Of a DNA stretch of 64,000 bases, positions 22,865-33,303 are shown piece after piece (the first letter of the stretch is position 1; every line of letters starts with the position of its first letter). A program made the position numbers and the translations under genes. Source of the DNA: Thunnus maccoyii (Eukaryota > Chordata > Actinopteri > Scombriformes > Scombridae); NCBI RefSeq assembly GCF_910596095.1, contig NC_056545.1, positions 2,092,001-2,156,000 of the forward strand, read 5' to 3'. A model generated the notes under the pieces. That model worked only from the letters and a program-made list of their open reading frames with translations, was not told where the DNA came from and did no database searches.

Positions 22865-23806
22865 TTATGATGGCAAGATTTTCTTGGGCTCAAACAACTT
22901 TGCCAAAAATTTCCGTATCTCTTTGGACTGCACACCATAAATAATGGGGTTCAGGCTGCCAGGGATTATATGAAACAGGATGCTACTGAGTTTTCTGTAA
23001 TCTGAGTATTGAGGGAAGCGATGCAGAGCAATGAGGGACATTCCACTGAACACCATGATCAGATACACAACCAGATGAGTGCTGCAGGTCTTCAAGGCTT
23101 TACTGTTCAAAGAATTGTTCTTGCTAGTCAGACAAACTACTGTAATCTTAGTATAGGTGAGAACCATGCTGCCTATAGAACCTGTAAACAAGACTACAGT
23201 GAAAGTAAGGCCATAGACATTATTAATAAACACACTCTCACAGGAGAGCATAAAAAGTGAGGCATTGTCACAATAGGGACTTGTGATCAGAGTCCTGCAT
23301 CGGTTCAGCCGTATGGTCAGACCGAGCAGAATCCCAACCAAAACAAAGGCCACTCCCCAGGCAGAAACTGTCAGCTTGATCACCATGTTGTTGGTCATTA
23401 TGACAGCATAGCGTAGAGGATTGCAGATGGCAAAATATCTGTCAAAGGCCATAATCATGAGCACAGTGTGAGTGGTGGTACCAAACATGTGTGAGGTAAA
23501 AGCTTGGACCACACACTCATAGTAGCTAATGAGGCGTTCAGAGGGAGGCCTAAACATGTCTATAAGCAAACGAGGCACTAAGATTGAGTTTCCAAGGATG
23601 TCATTAAATGGCAGGTTGCAAAAAAGGAGATACATGGGCTGGTGAAGGTTCTTGTCAGTGAAAACCATTATAGCAATCCCAACATTTGCAACCATTATAA
23701 ACAGATAGGAGAAAAGGAAGAAGAAATACAAAGGGTAGACAGAATCTTTTGAAACATTTAACCCCTCCAGCTGGAGCGTGAAGCTGTTGTAGGTGTAGTT
23801 TTCCAT
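22865..23806 (-). CDS. Olfactory receptor OR6 (313 aa), DRYFAIC variant
   Basis: Intact near-copy of OR5. The TM3/ICL2 motif reads MAFDRYFAICNP: the Val after DRY is Phe (GTT to TTT on the coding strand, plus-strand AAA at about 23433), unlike every other gene here. It also has AIMVF for AILVF in TM1, TTHTV for TSLTV in TM3, TGSIG for TASIG in TM5 and KNNS for KNKS in ICL3. Start 23804-23806 with the acceptor four bases upstream. Confidence 0.95.
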   Translation of the reverse strand: MENYTYNSFTLQLEGLNVSKDSVYPLYFFFLFSYLFIMVANVGIAIMVFTDKNLHQPMYLLFCNLPFNDILGNSILVPRLLIDMFRPPSERLISYYECVVQAFTSHMFGTTTHTVLMIMAFDRYFAICNPLRYAVIMTNNMVIKLTVSAWGVAFVLVGILLGLTIRLNRCRTLITSPYCDNASLFMLSCESVFINNVYGLTFTVVLFTGSIGSMVLTYTKITVVCLTSKNNSLNSKALKTCSTHLVVYLIMVFSGMSLIALHRFPQYSDYRKLSSILFHIIPGSLNPIIYGVQSKEIRKFLAKLFEPKKILPS

Positions 23807-24100
23807 CAACCTGAAAGAACAAAACAATGTTCTTACTGTCACATGTACTGTCTAGTCAATCTACCAATGAGAAATAATTTTCTAGGAACAAAACTTATTG
23901 TACAATTAAACACAACATAATCTTTTAGCTTTTCCCAGATATTAATTAATGCTAAGGTAACGCGTGTACAATACATAGTCTTTTACTATTGCTGTAACAG
24001 TTAAAGCTGAGTGAGCAAATATTATTTACACAAGTTATCAGACATTATGAAAAAAAATATAAAAATTGTGAAGAAACAGTTTTTTGTAGACCTGTAAGAC

Positions 24101-24233
24101 CTATTTGCGTGTCTTGGGTTACAATCTGTCTTCTCCTTCTTCTACTGGTTAACTGCTGGTAATACCCACCAGCACCAAACAAGATGTTCTCTGTTGCAGT
24201 GTTTTATAGACATGTTTTTAACTCTTGGGGAAT
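24101..24233 (-). promoter_or_regulatory. OR6 promoter, leader exon and donor
   Basis: O/E-like ATTCCCCAAGAG (24222-24233), TATAAAA (24202-24208), donor ATAG|GTCTT at 24101/24100. Same layout as OR5, as expected from the duplication. Confidence 0.65.
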
Positions 24234-26310
24234 CAATCATTGTTTCCTTGGATAATGTCTGATGAAATATTAAGGATTATTACACTGGGCATCGCAACTG
24301 TTAATGAGTTGAAATATACAACTAGACTAGACTAGAAGTCACGTTGTTCTACTTTCAGTTCCACCATCCAGAACTGTCCCTAGTCCTTTGGGGGCCCTAA
24401 TCAAAATTTGGTTGGGGGCCCCTTTGATTTATGAGCAATGAACAAAGCACCACAACAAGAGCATAATGTAGCTGTTTCTATAGGTTTGACTAAAACACAT
24501 AACTTACCAGCATTGTCAGTCTTTTGGGTGACATGACCACGTTCCCCACCAGAAGTAGAGGTGGCTGATTGGAAAGGCAATGAAATAAAGAAATTAATTA
24601 AACATTGACTTAACTTTTAGAATGCAGAAGGCTATCATTTTACTCCCCTTTTATACTCAATAGTGGGAGCTACAGTATGTTTACTGGCAACTGTGACCCT
24701 TTTCCAATCATGTACTTTAGTAGTGCTCCTGGAAAGGGGATGGAAAGAATAAGTTATTAACGTTATCCCTTTAGTGCAGAGGCCAAACTGGGCCTGTTTC
24801 TGCCTAAACTTGTATTGTTCTGTTAAATGCTTTATAACACCAGATGTGAACATCACAGCTCCATAGATAATGTTAGATAGATAATGGATAGATAATGGCT
24901 TAAATGATAATGATAGATGATGGCTTAAATTGAAGAAGACCCTTGTACCATTAAATGTATTCATTTTAATAATTGACTTTTATAATTTCCATGTATATTA
25001 GGAGGCAGTAAACACACAGGTGACTTGGAAAAAAAATAGAAAATAAAGTTTCACATCACATTTTATCTTTATAATGATAACAATAATAATATCAGCTCAG
25101 CGAGACAGAGACAGACCTCCAGAGTGACAGTGGATATACAAAATACAAGATGGCGTGGCTAAGGCTGATATAAGAGGCTAATGCTCTCCTGTGGTTTAGT
25201 GCAGATTATCTTAAGATACAGGCACCAAAAATGGAGCCTAAAGGCTTAAATACATGTATCTCCTTGCCTCTTCTCTTCTTTGAGCCTCTTGTTTTTTCTT
25301 TTTTCATGTACAGACAAATATTTTCTTTTTTTGTCAGATATCGTAAGAGTCTCTGACTGACCCTGTGACAAGGGGTGATGTACACACTCTCACTGACACA
25401 CACACACACACATACGGGTGCTGGAACAAGCCTTACCCTCAGCTGCAAGGGCTGTTGATTTGCCATAAAAAGCAACTAAATTAATAACCACTATGCTTAT
25501 TATGATGTTTAATATAGAGAGCTGTGTTTTTTTTTATTTTATTCTTTTATGTTGCTTTTTTTGTGTGAAATTTTTCACCTCCTCTCTTTCTAGGGGGGCT
25601 TCTGCTGGCCACAGGACTGCAAAGGTTGCTTATTGGCTTGGCTGGCTCTGCTGCCATCATTTTTTTTTCTATTAACTTTCACAAAGTGGTTGCTAGTTTC
25701 CTGGAATCCACACAAAGTGATGATGTAAATACAATGTAAACAGCAATTTAAAATTACACACGGCCATTGTCAGAAGTAAAGGCATCACCAACAAAACATA
25801 AACAGCTGAAAATATGTGAAATTATCTGGGATATGAAACGGTAGGAAATAAAACCTTTCAATTATTTGAAACCAATAACAACAAAGAGACTCGTAACTAG
25901 AGACTATGTCAGGAATCTTGATTTATTTTTGTTATTGATTTCAGTTTTAACAATCATATTAGTAATGTTTGTAACTTGTTTTTTTTCACCTGGTTCGTGA
26001 CATGCTCTCTTTTACTGGCAGCAAGAAACCCATACATGCTATCGTGTCAACTAGAATGGATAACTGGTTTTCAAATTTTCTTATAGGGCACAGTATCTTC
26101 TTCACTGGAGGGGTACTTCACCATGTTTTTCTCCCATACAGTGCACCCTGAAGGGCACTTCACCATGTTTTTTGTTCACTGAAAGGGCACTCATCATGGC
26201 ATCATGTTTTCTTAAACGTGGGTGCACCCTACAGGGCACTTAATTCCTTTTTTTCATTGAAAGGGCACCCGATTCTGAACTTCAGTATGTTAGACTTTTT
26301 TTTCACTAGA
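24234..26310. other. OR6 upstream spacer (unit B), no gene
   Basis: Non-coding copy of the OR5 upstream spacer with a short CA microsatellite near 25398-25410. No gene supported. Confidence 0.6.
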
Positions 26311-26319
26311 AGGGCACCC

Positions 26320-27190
26320 ATACAGAACCACAATTTTACAATTTTACATTTTACATGGCTGCCAATATGCACAAATCTCTCTCAAATCAACCTCTCAAAT
26401 CTCAAATAAGAGACCCTGATTCACCACAACTGGCTCAAATCAGTGCAACTCTGAGCTCAGCACATCAGGTTAGCTAAGGCTTTTGAAATGAAAAACATTT
26501 CAAATATGAAACAGCCATTCTTCTAATAATCATTTCCTGTCATGATCCACCCAGTTATATACTGTTCTTGATGCATTCTTGGTTTTCATAGCATCCTCAG
26601 TCTAACTAACCTAGATTAGCGCAGGTGGCTGTTTTTTTGACTTAATCCAAGAGGTTAGGTGGTGTAGAAATGCAGGAAATTTATTTTAAATTAGTTTTTT
26701 TTTCTGGGTTATGACCCCCAGATGCCCTCACCAATTATGTATCTATCCAAGTTTGTTCCCCCATTTTAAAACACCAGGCACCCATGCATAGACTTGTTTA
26801 CTTCTATTTGGATAGACCTGAGAGATTAAAGTGTAACCCCCCCACAGGAAGAAATCTCACTCCAAGCTGAAGTCAAAAGTTGACAACCCTGGTGATCACC
26901 TTTATCCTATGATGAAACTTTTCTATCCTGATGGGAGTGGTCTCTTCCAGGATGACAATGCCCCCATCCATATGGCATGAGGGGTCACTGAATGGTTTGA
27001 TGAGTATGAAAATGATGTGAATCATATGCTATAACCTTTGCAGTCACAAGATCTCAACCCAATTCAACACCTATTGGAGATTTTGGACCAACGTGTTAGA
27101 CAGCGCTCACCACCACCATCATCAAAACACCAAATGAGGGAATATTTTTTGGAAGAATGGAACCCATGTGGGTTTTCTTTGGACAACCTT
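26320..27190 (+). mobile_element. Tc1/mariner-like transposon remnant with transposase C-terminal part
   Basis: From about 26885 the plus strand encodes Tc1-type transposase phrases: FQDDNAPIH (around the second catalytic Asp), then [20 protein letters not shown] (about 27045-27105) and [14 protein letters not shown]. Stops interrupt it between these phrases, so it is dead. The flank at 26335-26480 matches 29605-29755, next to a second remnant. Confidence 0.75.
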
Positions 27191-27311
27191 ATGTTTGCTT
27201 ATACACCTGTGTATATGGGACACTCTCATGAACATGGAATACAGTAGGCTACTCTTGGTTCACATTTTATGTTGTGTTGATAAATGTACAAATAAACATA
27301 GAATATTCTCC

Positions 27312-28256
27312 TTAAAATGATGGCAAAACCTTCTTGGAATCAAACAACTTTGACAAAAATCTTCGTATCTCTTTGGACTGCATGCCATAAATAATGGGGT
27401 TGAGGCTGCTGGGGATGATATGATACAAAATGGCAACAAATTTTCTGGTGTCTGACAACTGGGGAAAGCGATGCAGAGTAATGATAGACATTCCACTGAG
27501 CAGCAAAATCAGATACACAACCAGATGAGTGCTACAGGTTTTCAGAGCTTTACTGTTCAAAGACTTGTTCTTACTAGTTAAACAGACTACTGTAATCTTA
27601 GTATAGGTGAGAACCATGCTGCCTATAGAACCTGTAAACAGGACTACAGTGAAAGTGAGGCCATAGACATTATTAATGAATACACTTTCACAGGAGAGTT
27701 TAAACAATGCAGCATTACTACAATAAAGGCTCTTGATCAGAGTCCTGCATCGGTTCAGCCGTATGGTCAGACCGAGCAGAATCCCAACCAAAACAAAGGC
27801 CACTCCCCAGGCAGAAACTGTCAGCTTGATCAACATTTTGTTACTCATTATGGTAGCATAGTGTAAGGGACTGCAGATGGCCACATATCTGTCAAAGGCC
27901 ATAATCATGAGCACAGTGTGAGAAGTGGTACTGAACATATGTGTGGTAAAAGCTTGGACCACACACTCATAATAACTGATGATGCGTTCAGAGGAAGGCC
28001 GCAATATGTCTATAAGTAAACGAGGAACTATAATAGAATTTCCAAGGATATCATTGATTGACAGGTTCCAGAAAAGGAGATACATGGGCTGGTGAAGGGT
28101 TTTGTCGATGAAAACAATAAAAGCAATGCCGGCATTTGCAACAATTATAAACAGGTAGGAGAAAAAGAGAAAGAGAAACACAGGGTACATAAAATCCTTA
28201 AAGACATTTGACCACTCCAGCTGTAATGTGGGGCTGTTGTAGGTGTAGTTTTCCAT
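27312..28256 (-). CDS. Olfactory receptor OR7 (314 aa)
   Basis: Intact receptor and first of the OR7-OR11 subgroup, marked by LLFWNLS after PMY (others have LLFCNLP) and by the SKKVLPSF tail. Unusual N-terminus LEWSNVFKDFMYP where relatives read LEGLNVSKDSTYP. It has CSPLHYATIM after DRYVAI. ECL2 reads SLYCSN. Start 28254-28256; TTG just upstream is part of the GTTG exon prefix after the CAG acceptor and is not used. Confidence 0.95.
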   Translation of the reverse strand: MENYTYNSPTLQLEWSNVFKDFMYPVFLFLFFSYLFIIVANAGIAFIVFIDKTLHQPMYLLFWNLSINDILGNSIIVPRLLIDILRPSSERIISYYECVVQAFTTHMFSTTSHTVLMIMAFDRYVAICSPLHYATIMSNKMLIKLTVSAWGVAFVLVGILLGLTIRLNRCRTLIKSLYCSNAALFKLSCESVFINNVYGLTFTVVLFTGSIGSMVLTYTKITVVCLTSKNKSLNSKALKTCSTHLVVYLILLLSGMSIITLHRFPQLSDTRKFVAILYHIIPSSLNPIIYGMQSKEIRRFLSKLFDSKKVLPSF

Positions 28257-28582
28257 CAACCTGAAAGAACAAAATGATACTGTTAATGTGACAGGTAATC
28301 AAGTTATCAGAGATAGTTTTAAGTCACAGTAATAAGTGCAACAACTAACTATATACATATAGACAGAACTATATAAAAATTCTGTTACATATCACATTAA
28401 ATCTTTCATTGTATTTCAAATCATTATGTAACCCTGAAAGCTGAAGAAGTTATAGTTCCATAAATCATTAAGGAAAATGAAAGCTAAAAGAAGTTAATGT
28501 GCATAACATATGTTTTTATTTTAATCATAACTGATTAAAAGAAGATATGAAAACTGTGAGGAAACTTGCAGATCAGTAATAC

Positions 28583-28717
28583 TTGAGTGTCTCTGGTTTC
28601 AATCTCTTGTCCTATCTTTCTTATGTCTCCCCCTCATTGCTGGTAACATCCACCAGCACTGATCAAGATCTCCTCTGTTGTAATGTCTTATGGATTTGAT
28701 TTTATCTTCAGGGGAAT
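28583..28717 (-). promoter_or_regulatory. OR7 promoter, leader exon and donor
   Basis: O/E-like ATTCCCCTGAAGA (28705-28717). The TATA position reads CCATAAGA (28686-28693) instead of CTATAAAT, so it may be weak. Donor CAA|GTATTA at 28583/28582. The leader contains a 12-codon upstream frame ending before the donor. Confidence 0.6.
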
Positions 28718-28839
28718 CAGTTATCCTTACGTCAGTAATGTTTGTCACCCTGTTCACCCTCCCTTCTACCAAAACTTTTCACTCAACTTCATGAACAATC
28801 TAAATGATGTAAGGCACACAAACACAAACACACATGAAA

Positions 28840-28985
28840 AACACAGAGTACACGTCCTGTTCATCCTGACAACGCATCAGCTATGACATAAGCTGTTCCT
28901 TTAATATGATTTAATATGCTTGAGTTCATAGGCCTGCAAAAACAAAGACCATCTCACAAGTCTCTGATTTGGGCATCTGAGTCAG
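28840..28985 (-). mobile_element. Ty3/Gypsy pol (RNase H region) remnant (fossil)
   Basis: Minus-strand translation gives RCPNQRLVRW-like and LFLQAYEL phrases typical of the Gypsy RNase H connection region. The same stretch occurs at 43020-43125. Short and broken. Confidence 0.6.
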
Positions 28986-29600
28986 CAGGTTGTGGTCTCT
29001 ATAAACCTCTAGAGACGATACTCCAGCTCCTACATACACCTTAAAATGGTGCAGGGTCCAAATGACGTACTAATTCGTCCTTCTCAATAACAGAGTACTT
29101 AACCTGGTAACTGCTGTGGGGGGCATTTTGCTGGCATGGTTTGGGTCCACTTGTCCCCTTAGAGGGAAGGTCACTGCAAATCAATACAAAGTTGTTCTGA
29201 GTGATCACAGGGCTGCCAGCTCTCACACATTGACTGTGAGGCAGCACGAAAAGAAGACACCGACAGCACACAGACAGACAAGACAGAGCAGCACAGTGCA
29301 ACAGCAGCATCATGCAGCCCCAAGTTATTCAGACCATCGGGGTAAAGCCAGAAATATACACAAATCTATGTTATAATGTATTCCCATGCATGTTGCTCAG
29401 AGTAATCTCAGTCAGTGGCTCCTCTGGCAGCAGCACAGCATCTGTCCCTCTCCTCCCACGCCATGCAGGAGTGAGAGTGAGTTACTATGATTTCGGGGAT
29501 ACTGTGTCTCTGATGCCCTGAAACTTTCTTGCCATTCCCAATAATAGGTTTTTAGGTTGGTATGCTTATGCGAAATCTAAAAAACCTCAATGCTGAAATC
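28986..29600. other. Intergenic, no gene
   Basis: No homologue recognised. Overlapping short frames on both strands (29041-29376) have no recognisable domain. Confidence 0.5.
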
Positions 29601-30600
29601 TAGTAACACAATTCTACATTTTACACAGCTGCCAACATGCTCTAATCTCTCTCGGATCAACTTCTGAAATCTCCTGCCAAATCATAGACTCTGCTTCGCC
29701 ACAACTGGCTCAAATCACTGCAATTCTGAGCTCAGCACACCAGGTCAGCTAAGGCTGTTTATCAGATGGAGCAATTTAAAACATAACCAGGCACCCACGC
29801 ATAGACTAGTTTACTTTTATTTGGATAGACCTATGAGATACGGGGGATAACCCGCCCACCCCCACCCTCCACCCCCATGAGAACAAATCTCAATCCAAGC
29901 TGAAGTCCAAATTTGGCAAACTTGGTGATCACCTTTATCTTATATCAGTGGTTCCCAACCTTTTTTGGGCCAGCGCTCTCCTATCCATTATCCAGGTCCT
30001 TTACTGCCCCCATCAATTAAAATGTAGGCTAATTGTCTCCCCTGAATATTAATGTTGATTATTAATCTGTGTTATATCAGTAAAAAAGCATGTAATTGGA
30101 TGCCAAATAACAGATTTGATTTAACTGGATAATTGGAATATCATTATCATTAGTTTCTCATGCAGGGAGCCAAAAAGCCATATAGATAGAAATTATATCT
30201 ATGAGTGTTAAACAAATGCACAGTTAGGTATTTGACAGTCAAGCCTTAGGTCTCGTTATTGATCACGAACAGCAGCCAATCAGAAAGCAGTAATTTGGTG
30301 CCAGTGCAAAACAAGAAGCATTCTTATTAATTGTTCCAATGGAAAACAAGAACAGCCATCGCAGTCACCAGATCTCAACCCAATTGAACACCTATGGGAG
30401 ATTTTGGACTGACTTGTTAGACAGTGCTGTCCACCACCATCATCAAAACACCAAATGAGGGAATATCTTTGGGAAGAATGGTGTTCATCCCCCCAGTAGA
30501 GTTCACAGACTTGTAGAATCAATGCCAAGGCGCATTGAAGCTGTTCTGGCAGCATGTGGTGGCCCAAAACCTTACTAAGAGACTTTATGTTGGTTTTTGC
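29601..30600 (+). mobile_element. Second Tc1-like remnant, interrupted
   Basis: 29605-29940 matches 26335-26890 in pieces (GCTCAAATCACTGCA, GGTGATCACCTTTATC). Then about 400 bp of unrelated DNA begins with CAGTGGTTCCCAACCTTTTT, a hAT-like terminus. At 30355-30580 the transposase C-terminal part resumes ([15 protein letters not shown]-like, [33 protein letters not shown]). Dead copy, probably carrying a nested insertion. Confidence 0.7.
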
Positions 30601-31060
30601 TTTAATTTGTCACCCATCTGAATGTTGTATATGAGAATATTGTCAGTAATGTAATAACCAGTCAACCAAAAGCATTGTTTATCCACAGGTGAACTGTTAA
30701 CTAATTACCATCTTGGTCACAGTTCTGTAAAAACCTGATTTAAGAGATTCATACAAAAACTATATGTATGTTACATCAACCAATATGTTGTCAATTCTCA
30801 AATATCTGGCTGTTACTTTTTAAATATACTTAATTAATTTTTTGCATAGGGAAAATTTGCATACATAAAAGTAAAAAGGACACGTTCAATAAAATACACC
30901 ACTAACAATAATAATACACTAATACACTAATCATCAGTTTTAATCATCAATCATAATAATACATCGTCAACAATATTACATCCGTGAATAATAGTGTTAA
31001 CCAAAATATAAAACATAATCTTACAATGTTAGTTTTGTTGTTTTGTTTTGTTTTGTTACA
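30600..31060. other. AT-rich intergenic DNA
   Basis: No gene. A TTTTG simple repeat lies at 31036-31058. Confidence 0.5.
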
Positions 31061-31265
31061 ACAGTACATATTATTGTTCAGTAGAATTTATGGTGCAATC
31101 TGGGCATCTTTTCTAGAAAGATACCATAAATCACTGCATTATAATTCACAGTAATATTAAACACCTGCCATTTCCCCCCACATATCTCTAGACCTCTGTC
31201 ATTTTAAAAGTAAATGTTCAATAGTTTTGTCTTCATCACAGTTGTCAATAGGGCACTTTTTAATT
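31060..31265 (-). mobile_element. LINE reverse transcriptase C-terminal shard
   Basis: Minus-strand translation gives CPIDNCDEDKTIEHLLLK followed by an interrupted NYNAVIYGIFLEKM-like phrase. This is the CxxxC...HLL pattern found at the end of some LINE ORF2 proteins. Too short to assign a clade. Confidence 0.5.
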
Positions 31266-31716
31266 TTTAATGGCTGTCACCACATCACAACATACCCATA
31301 ACTTATAATTTCACGCACTGCCAGGAGGGGGAGATAAAAGTCCCACACTCCAACTTTAACTCACTAATATCGATATTGGTATTGGCATCAATTTAATGGT
31401 GGTTAACACATCACAACATAACCATAAACTAACAGTAAGTAGAAATAAGTGGATATGCATTTCAGAAGGCTGATTTGTAGTTTTTACACATTAACTACCA
31501 TGTGTGTTTCCAGATAAGAAATTACATAATTTAAAGTGACAAATATATGCATGTTTTACTTTAAGTTGCAGGCAAATTATCTTACCCCTTCCCTCAATAT
31601 TACACCTGCGTACATGGGACATTCTCAAGAACATGGAATACATAAGGCTACTCTTGGATCACATTTTATGTTGTGTTGATGAATGTACAAATAAACATAG
31701 AATATTCTCCTTAAAA

Positions 31717-32655
31717 TTATGGCAAAACCTTCTTGGAATCAAACAACTTTGACAAAAATCTTCGTATCTCTTTGGACTGCATGCCATAAATAATGGGGTT
31801 GAGGCTGCTGGGGATGATATGATACAAAATGGCAACAAATTTTCTGGTGTCTGACAACTGGGGAAAGCGATGCAGAGTAATGATAGACATTCCACTGAGC
31901 AGCAAAATCAGATACACAACCAGATGAGTGCTACAGGTTTTCAGAGCTTTACTGTTCAAAGACTTGTTCTTACTAGTTAGACAGACTACTGTAATCTTAG
32001 TATAGGTGAGAACCATGCTGCCTATAGAGCATGTAAGCAGGACTACAGTGAAAGTGAGGCCATAGACATTATTAATGAATACACTTTCACAGGAGAGTTT
32101 AAACAATGCAGCATTATCACAATAAAGGCTCCTCATCAGAGTCCTGCATCGGTTCAGCCGTATGGTCAGACCGAGCAGAATCCCAACCAAAACAAAGGCC
32201 ACTCCCCAGGCAGAAACTGTCAGCTTGATCAACATTTTGTTGGTCATTATGGTAGCATAGTGTAAGGGACTGCAGATGGCCACATATCTGTCAAAGGCCA
32301 TAATCATGAGCACGGTGTGAGAAGTGGTACTGAACATATGTGTGATGAAAGCTTGGACCACACACTCATAATAACTGATGATGCGTTCAGAGGGAAGCCG
32401 AAACATGTTTAAAAGTAAACGGGGCACTATGACAGAGTTTCCAAGGATATCATTGATTGACAGGTTCCAGAAAAGGAGATACATGGGCTGGTGAAGGGTT
32501 TTGTCGACAAAAACAATAAAAGCAATGCCGGCATTTGCAACAATTATAAACAGGTAGGAGAAAAAGAGAAAGAGAAACACAGGGTATGTAGAATCCTTTG
32601 AGACATATAACCCCTCCAGCTGTAATGTGGGGCTGTTGTAGGTGTAGTTTTCCAT
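31717..32655 (-). CDS. Olfactory receptor OR8 (312 aa)
   Basis: Intact, close to OR9. It ends KKVLP: TAA replaces the TCA that gives OR7 and OR10 two more residues. TM2-ECL1 reads LLNMFRLPSERI; CSPLHYATIM follows DRYVAI; TM5 has TCSIGSM where neighbours have TGSIGSM. Start 32653-32655 with CAG acceptor four bases upstream. The predicted spliced leader contributes an overlapping upstream frame (ATG 32985-32987, to the stop at 32450-32452), which would reach the ribosome first. Confidence 0.95.
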   Translation of the reverse strand: MENYTYNSPTLQLEGLYVSKDSTYPVFLFLFFSYLFIIVANAGIAFIVFVDKTLHQPMYLLFWNLSINDILGNSVIVPRLLLNMFRLPSERIISYYECVVQAFITHMFSTTSHTVLMIMAFDRYVAICSPLHYATIMTNKMLIKLTVSAWGVAFVLVGILLGLTIRLNRCRTLMRSLYCDNAALFKLSCESVFINNVYGLTFTVVLLTCSIGSMVLTYTKITVVCLTSKNKSLNSKALKTCSTHLVVYLILLLSGMSIITLHRFPQLSDTRKFVAILYHIIPSSLNPIIYGMQSKEIRRFLSKLFDSKKVLP

Positions 32656-32933
32656 CAACCTGAAAGAACAAAATAATACTGTTAATGTGACTGGTAATCA
32701 AGTTATCAGAGATAGTTTTAAGTCACAGTAATAAGTGCAACATTAGCTAACTATATACATATAAACACTATTATATAAATATTGCATTACAAATCACATT
32801 AAATCTTTCATAGTATTTCAAATCATTATGGTAACACTGAAAGCTGAAGAAGTTAATGTGCAACATATGTTTTCACTTCGATCACAATTGAGAAGATATG
32901 AAAACTGTGAGGAAACTTGCAGATCAGTAATAC

Positions 32934-33066
32934 CTGAGTGTCTCTGGTTTCAATCTCGTCTTCTCTGTCTTGTGTCTCCCTGCTCATTGCTGGTAATATC
33001 CACCAGCACTGATCAAGATCTCCTCTGATGCAACATTTATAGACTTGATTTTATCTTTAGGGGAAT
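32934..33066 (-). promoter_or_regulatory. OR8 promoter, leader exon, donor and upstream ORF start
   Basis: O/E-like ATTCCCCTAAAGA (33054-33066), TATAAA (33036-33041), donor CAG|GTA at 32934/32933. The intron is 32660-32933. The leader ATG (32985-32987, G at -3) opens 18 codons that run in frame through the donor into exon 2 at 32659, giving about 87 codons in total. Confidence 0.7.
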
Positions 33067-33303
33067 CGGTTACGTCAGTAATGTTTGTCACCCTGTTCAC
33101 CCTCCCTTCCACCAAAACTTTTCACTCTAATTCATGAGCAGTCTAAATTATCCTGCTTTAAAGTTAAAGTTAAGGTGTAAGGCTAATCCAAAACCACTAC
33201 AAGTGATCAGGAGGCACATGAAAAATGCAGTGTGTTATTCAATAGATATTGTACTTACTATTCTCACCTACATAGCATGTGTCGAAATTCTCAGTGATGG
33301 AAG

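Larger units (their letters stand above)
22706..26330. repeat. Tandem segmental duplication, unit B (OR6)
   Basis: Partner of 18693-22251. The right end stops inside the minisatellite, at CATACAGAACCA, and runs into Tc1-related sequence. Confidence 0.9.
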
